Shown here: positions 4,037-5,729 of the stretch, one piece after another
How positions within the stretch are numbered: position 1 is the stretch's first letter
How the letters are laid out: the number at the start of each line of letters is the position of its first letter
Origin: Archangiaceae bacterium
GTDB lineage: Bacteria > Myxococcota > Myxococcia > Myxococcales > Myxococcaceae
Reading direction: 5' to 3'
NCBI GenBank assembly: GCA_023248915.1
Contig: JAHFDQ010000415.1
Location: 1-5,729, forward strand
DNA: 5,729 bases
Position numbers and translations under genes: made by a program
The notes under the pieces: model-generated
Told to the model about the DNA's origin: nothing
The model's database searches: none
The model's input: the letters and a program-made list of their open reading frames with translations, nothing else

Positions 4037-5729
4037 GCGTCGAACCAGTACGCCCACTTCAGCATGACCTGGTCGCGCGTCGGCCCTCCGAAGAGCTGGA
4101 CCGGCGCCACCGTTTGCGGGGGCAGGCTTCCGTCCGCGAAGGCCCGCTCGTCCTGGGTGCGCGAGTAGACGGCGTAGAGGGTCGACCCCAGGCGGTATTC
4201 CCAGCGCGCGACGACGTTCACCACCAGCGTCGCCGTGTGGTAGCCCTCGGCGGGGGCGTCGAGGGGCGCCAGGTCGGCGGCGAAGATCGTGCTGCCGTCC
4301 CGCGATCGCCCCAGGAACATCGGCGCGTAGACCCCGTACGCGGAGAAGAGCTGGGCGTACGCCTGCAGCGTCAGGCGGGGCGTCAGCACCACCTGCTGGC
4401 GCAGCGTCAGCGACACATAGTGCGAGTCGAGCGCGCCAAGCCGAAACAGGCCGGCCTCGGGCGAGTCGAGGTACCGGGGGCCCTGGGGGCTGAAGTCGGC
4501 GGCGACCGTCAGCCGGGTCTCGACCTGGGGGTGCGGGCGAAGCGTGGTGTACACCTCGAAGCCGTAGCCGACTCTCGCCGGCGTCGGCCCCTGTGGAAGG
4601 TGCCAGGCCACGGCGGCGTCTCCGCTCACCGACACTGCTTGGTGCTCGTCCGAACCGCCATAGACGACGGCCACGGCGCCCGGGCGGCGCTGGAAGGCGA
4701 TACCCGAGCCGGTCAGCTCGCGCACGTCGAGCTGCGGGTCGCCGTACTCGAGCACCGCGCCGATGAGGTGAAACCCGGGGAGCAGCGCGTTCGCCTCGAG
4801 GGTGGTACCCACTCCGCGGGGCAGGCCCCGGCCGTCGGTCGTCCACGAGCTCGAGACGCCCCACCGGCTGCGAAACTCGAGGAAGGGGCCGAAGCCGTGC
4901 AGCCGCACGTAGCGCAGGTTCCCGTCCACCGACAGGAGGTTCTGGCTCTTCAGGTAGCCGACCTTGTCCAGGTCGAGCCTGGGCGAAGCGAATTCGAGCG
5001 TCACGTCGCCCCGGTAGGGTTCGCCGCCCAGCTTCCCCGCGATCAGGTAGCCGCCGTAGCCACGGTCGAACGGGTGCAGCCCCGTGCCGTCGGACAGCAT
5101 GGTCTCGTCGGGCCCGCCCTGCTGCATCGAGGCGTCTACCTGGCCGAGGGCCACGTAGTCCCCGGAAGAAGACCTGAGGTCCCAGTCGAGCGCGGCGGCG
5201 AGGCCTCCCGCCTGGGCGCAGGCAGAGGGCCGAGCGATGACGGGGCACTCGGCGGCGATCGGCAGCTCGGACGCGAGCGTCGCACCCACCGTGGCGACGC
5301 CGTTCAACTTCCGGCGCAGCACCGCGGCGAAGAAGTTGCGGGGAACCGGGACGTCGGCGGCGAGCTCGCTGTTCAGCCCCAGGTGCAGCGGCCGTTGCGG
5401 GTGTAGCGCCAAGCGTCGGTCGAGGGCCGGCTCGGCGGTGGGGGCCGACGGGCCGTCCACGAAGGCATCGACCAGGCCGAGCTCGGTCCCCTCGCCCACG
5501 GTTCCGGTCAGCTTCGCCGCGGCGAAGATGGGCGCGTCGAGCCCGAGGCGCCGCGAGTAGAAGAGCGTCTGCGGCGACCGCCCCTCGTTCGACCCCACCG
5601 GCTGGAAGAGGGTCAACCCCTCGGTGAAGAACGGGCGCTTCTCGGGGAAGAAGGTCTCGTAGTTGGTCTGGTTGAGGATGATCTGGTCGGCCTCGACCTG
5701 GCCGAAGTCGGGGTTCACCGTGGCGTTCA
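4033..5729 (-). CDS. DUF5916-type outer-membrane beta-barrel protein, C-terminal 564 residues (N-terminus outside window)
   Basis: The frame is open to the right edge; a GTG at 5718 is internal, not the start. The visible part begins NATVNPDFGQVEAD, followed by ETFFPEKRPFFTEG at residues 24-37 and TLFYSRRLG at 54-62. These are hallmark motifs of the DUF5916 family, whose members usually have an N-terminal CBM9/DOMON-like domain that would lie beyond 5729. The rest alternates polar and hydrophobic residues with frequent Tyr, Trp and Arg at strand ends, as in an outer-membrane barrel (RWEYRLGSTLYAVYSRTQ near the end). It finishes KWAYWFDA, so the last residue is Ala, not the common terminal Phe. 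Two cysteines nine residues apart (Cys161 and Cys170) may form a disulfide in a loop. The molecular function of the family is not established; a role in carbohydrate or small-molecule handling at the cell surface is only inferred. No terminator space exists before the convergent small gene. Confidence 0.9.
   Translation of the reverse strand, partial: NATVNPDFGQVEADQIILNQTNYETFFPEKRPFFTEGLTLFQPVGSNEGRSPQTLFYSRRLGLDAPIFAAAKLTGTVGEGTELGLVDAFVDGPSAPTAEPALDRRLALHPQRPLHLGLNSELAADVPVPRNFFAAVLRRKLNGVATVGATLASELPIAAECPVIARPSACAQAGGLAAALDWDLRSSSGDYVALGQVDASMQQGGPDETMLSDGTGLHPFDRGYGGYLIAGKLGGEPYRGDVTLEFASPRLDLDKVGYLKSQNLLSVDGNLRYVRLHGFGPFLEFRSRWGVSSSWTTDGRGLPRGVGTTLEANALLPGFHLIGAVLEYGDPQLDVRELTGSGIAFQRRPGAVAVVYGGSDEHQAVSVSGDAAVAWHLPQGPTPARVGYGFEVYTTLRPHPQVETRLTVAADFSPQGPRYLDSPEAGLFRLGALDSHYVSLTLRQQVVLTPRLTLQAYAQLFSAYGVYAPMFLGRSRDGSTIFAADLAPLDAPAEGYHTATLVVNVVARWEYRLGSTLYAVYSRTQDERAFADGSLPPQTVAPVQLFGGPTRDQVMLKWAYWFDA

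Noticed and set aside
3818..5248. Second minus-strand open frame within the barrel gene
   Set aside because: It is an Arg/Pro-rich shadow in another frame of the same strand, with no motifs.
3916..5406. Plus-strand open frame of nearly 500 codons opposite the barrel gene
   Set aside because: The minus strand carries unmistakable DUF5916 motifs throughout. The plus-strand product is Arg/Val/Gly-rich without domain structure and also overlaps the small gene in another frame.
5716..5718. GTG as the start codon of the barrel gene
   Set aside because: The frame is open to the window edge, and the codons before it (Asn-Ala-Thr) belong to the conserved motif that continues Val-Asn-Pro-Asp-Phe-Gly, so the gene begins outside the window.
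1..5729. CRISPR array, tRNA or rRNA, insertion sequence, integrase, toxin-antitoxin or phage-defence genes
   Set aside because: No regularly spaced repeats, tRNA-like cloverleaf, transposase or recombinase motifs, or recognisable defence domains were found on reading both strands.

Overview
This is a GC-rich bacterial window in which most codons end in G or C. It looks like a fragment of a myxobacterium or another deltaproteobacterial-type (Myxococcota) genome. The indications are the codon bias, an FmdB-family zinc ribbon with the Gly-Gly-Gly-Trp-Tyr segment common in that group, dense Ala/Pro/Arg-rich linkers, and an outer-membrane CBM9/DUF5916-type barrel. The taxonomic call is inference, because there is no rRNA or other marker gene here.

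Layout. Bases 1-251 (minus) hold the start of a small membrane protein cut by the left edge. From 299 a plus-strand run, probably one operon, encodes four proteins: a 398-residue protein with three degenerate Fis-like helix-turn-helix units (299-1495), an FmdB-family zinc-ribbon protein with an Ala/Pro/Lys tail (1512-1886), a 64-residue four-cysteine protein (1933-2127), and a 244-residue lipoprotein (2175-2909). Gaps between these genes are only 16, 46 and 47 bases. A 53-base imperfect palindrome resembling dispersed REP-type elements (2926-2978) separates this run from a convergent minus-strand gene for a PHP-type metal-hydrolase-fold protein (2988-3746). That protein keeps the first HxH motif but has lost several of the usual later histidine ligands, and it ends in an Arg/Gly-rich tail.

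A 95-base divergent region follows. It carries the best promoter and the only strong Shine-Dalgarno site in the window, and both drive a conserved-looking 64-residue protein (3842-4036). That gene's stop codon interlocks, through a shared CTAG, with the stop of a large minus-strand gene (4033-5729, cut by the right edge). The large gene encodes the barrel portion of a DUF5916-type outer-membrane protein.

How the genes work together is mostly unclear. The plus-strand run mixes a possible regulator, two small cysteine proteins and an envelope lipoprotein. No named pathway emerges, and I see no defence system, mobile element, CRISPR array or RNA gene. The best leads are the ligand-depleted PHP protein, the triplicated HTH-like protein, the two small proteins and the palindromic repeat.
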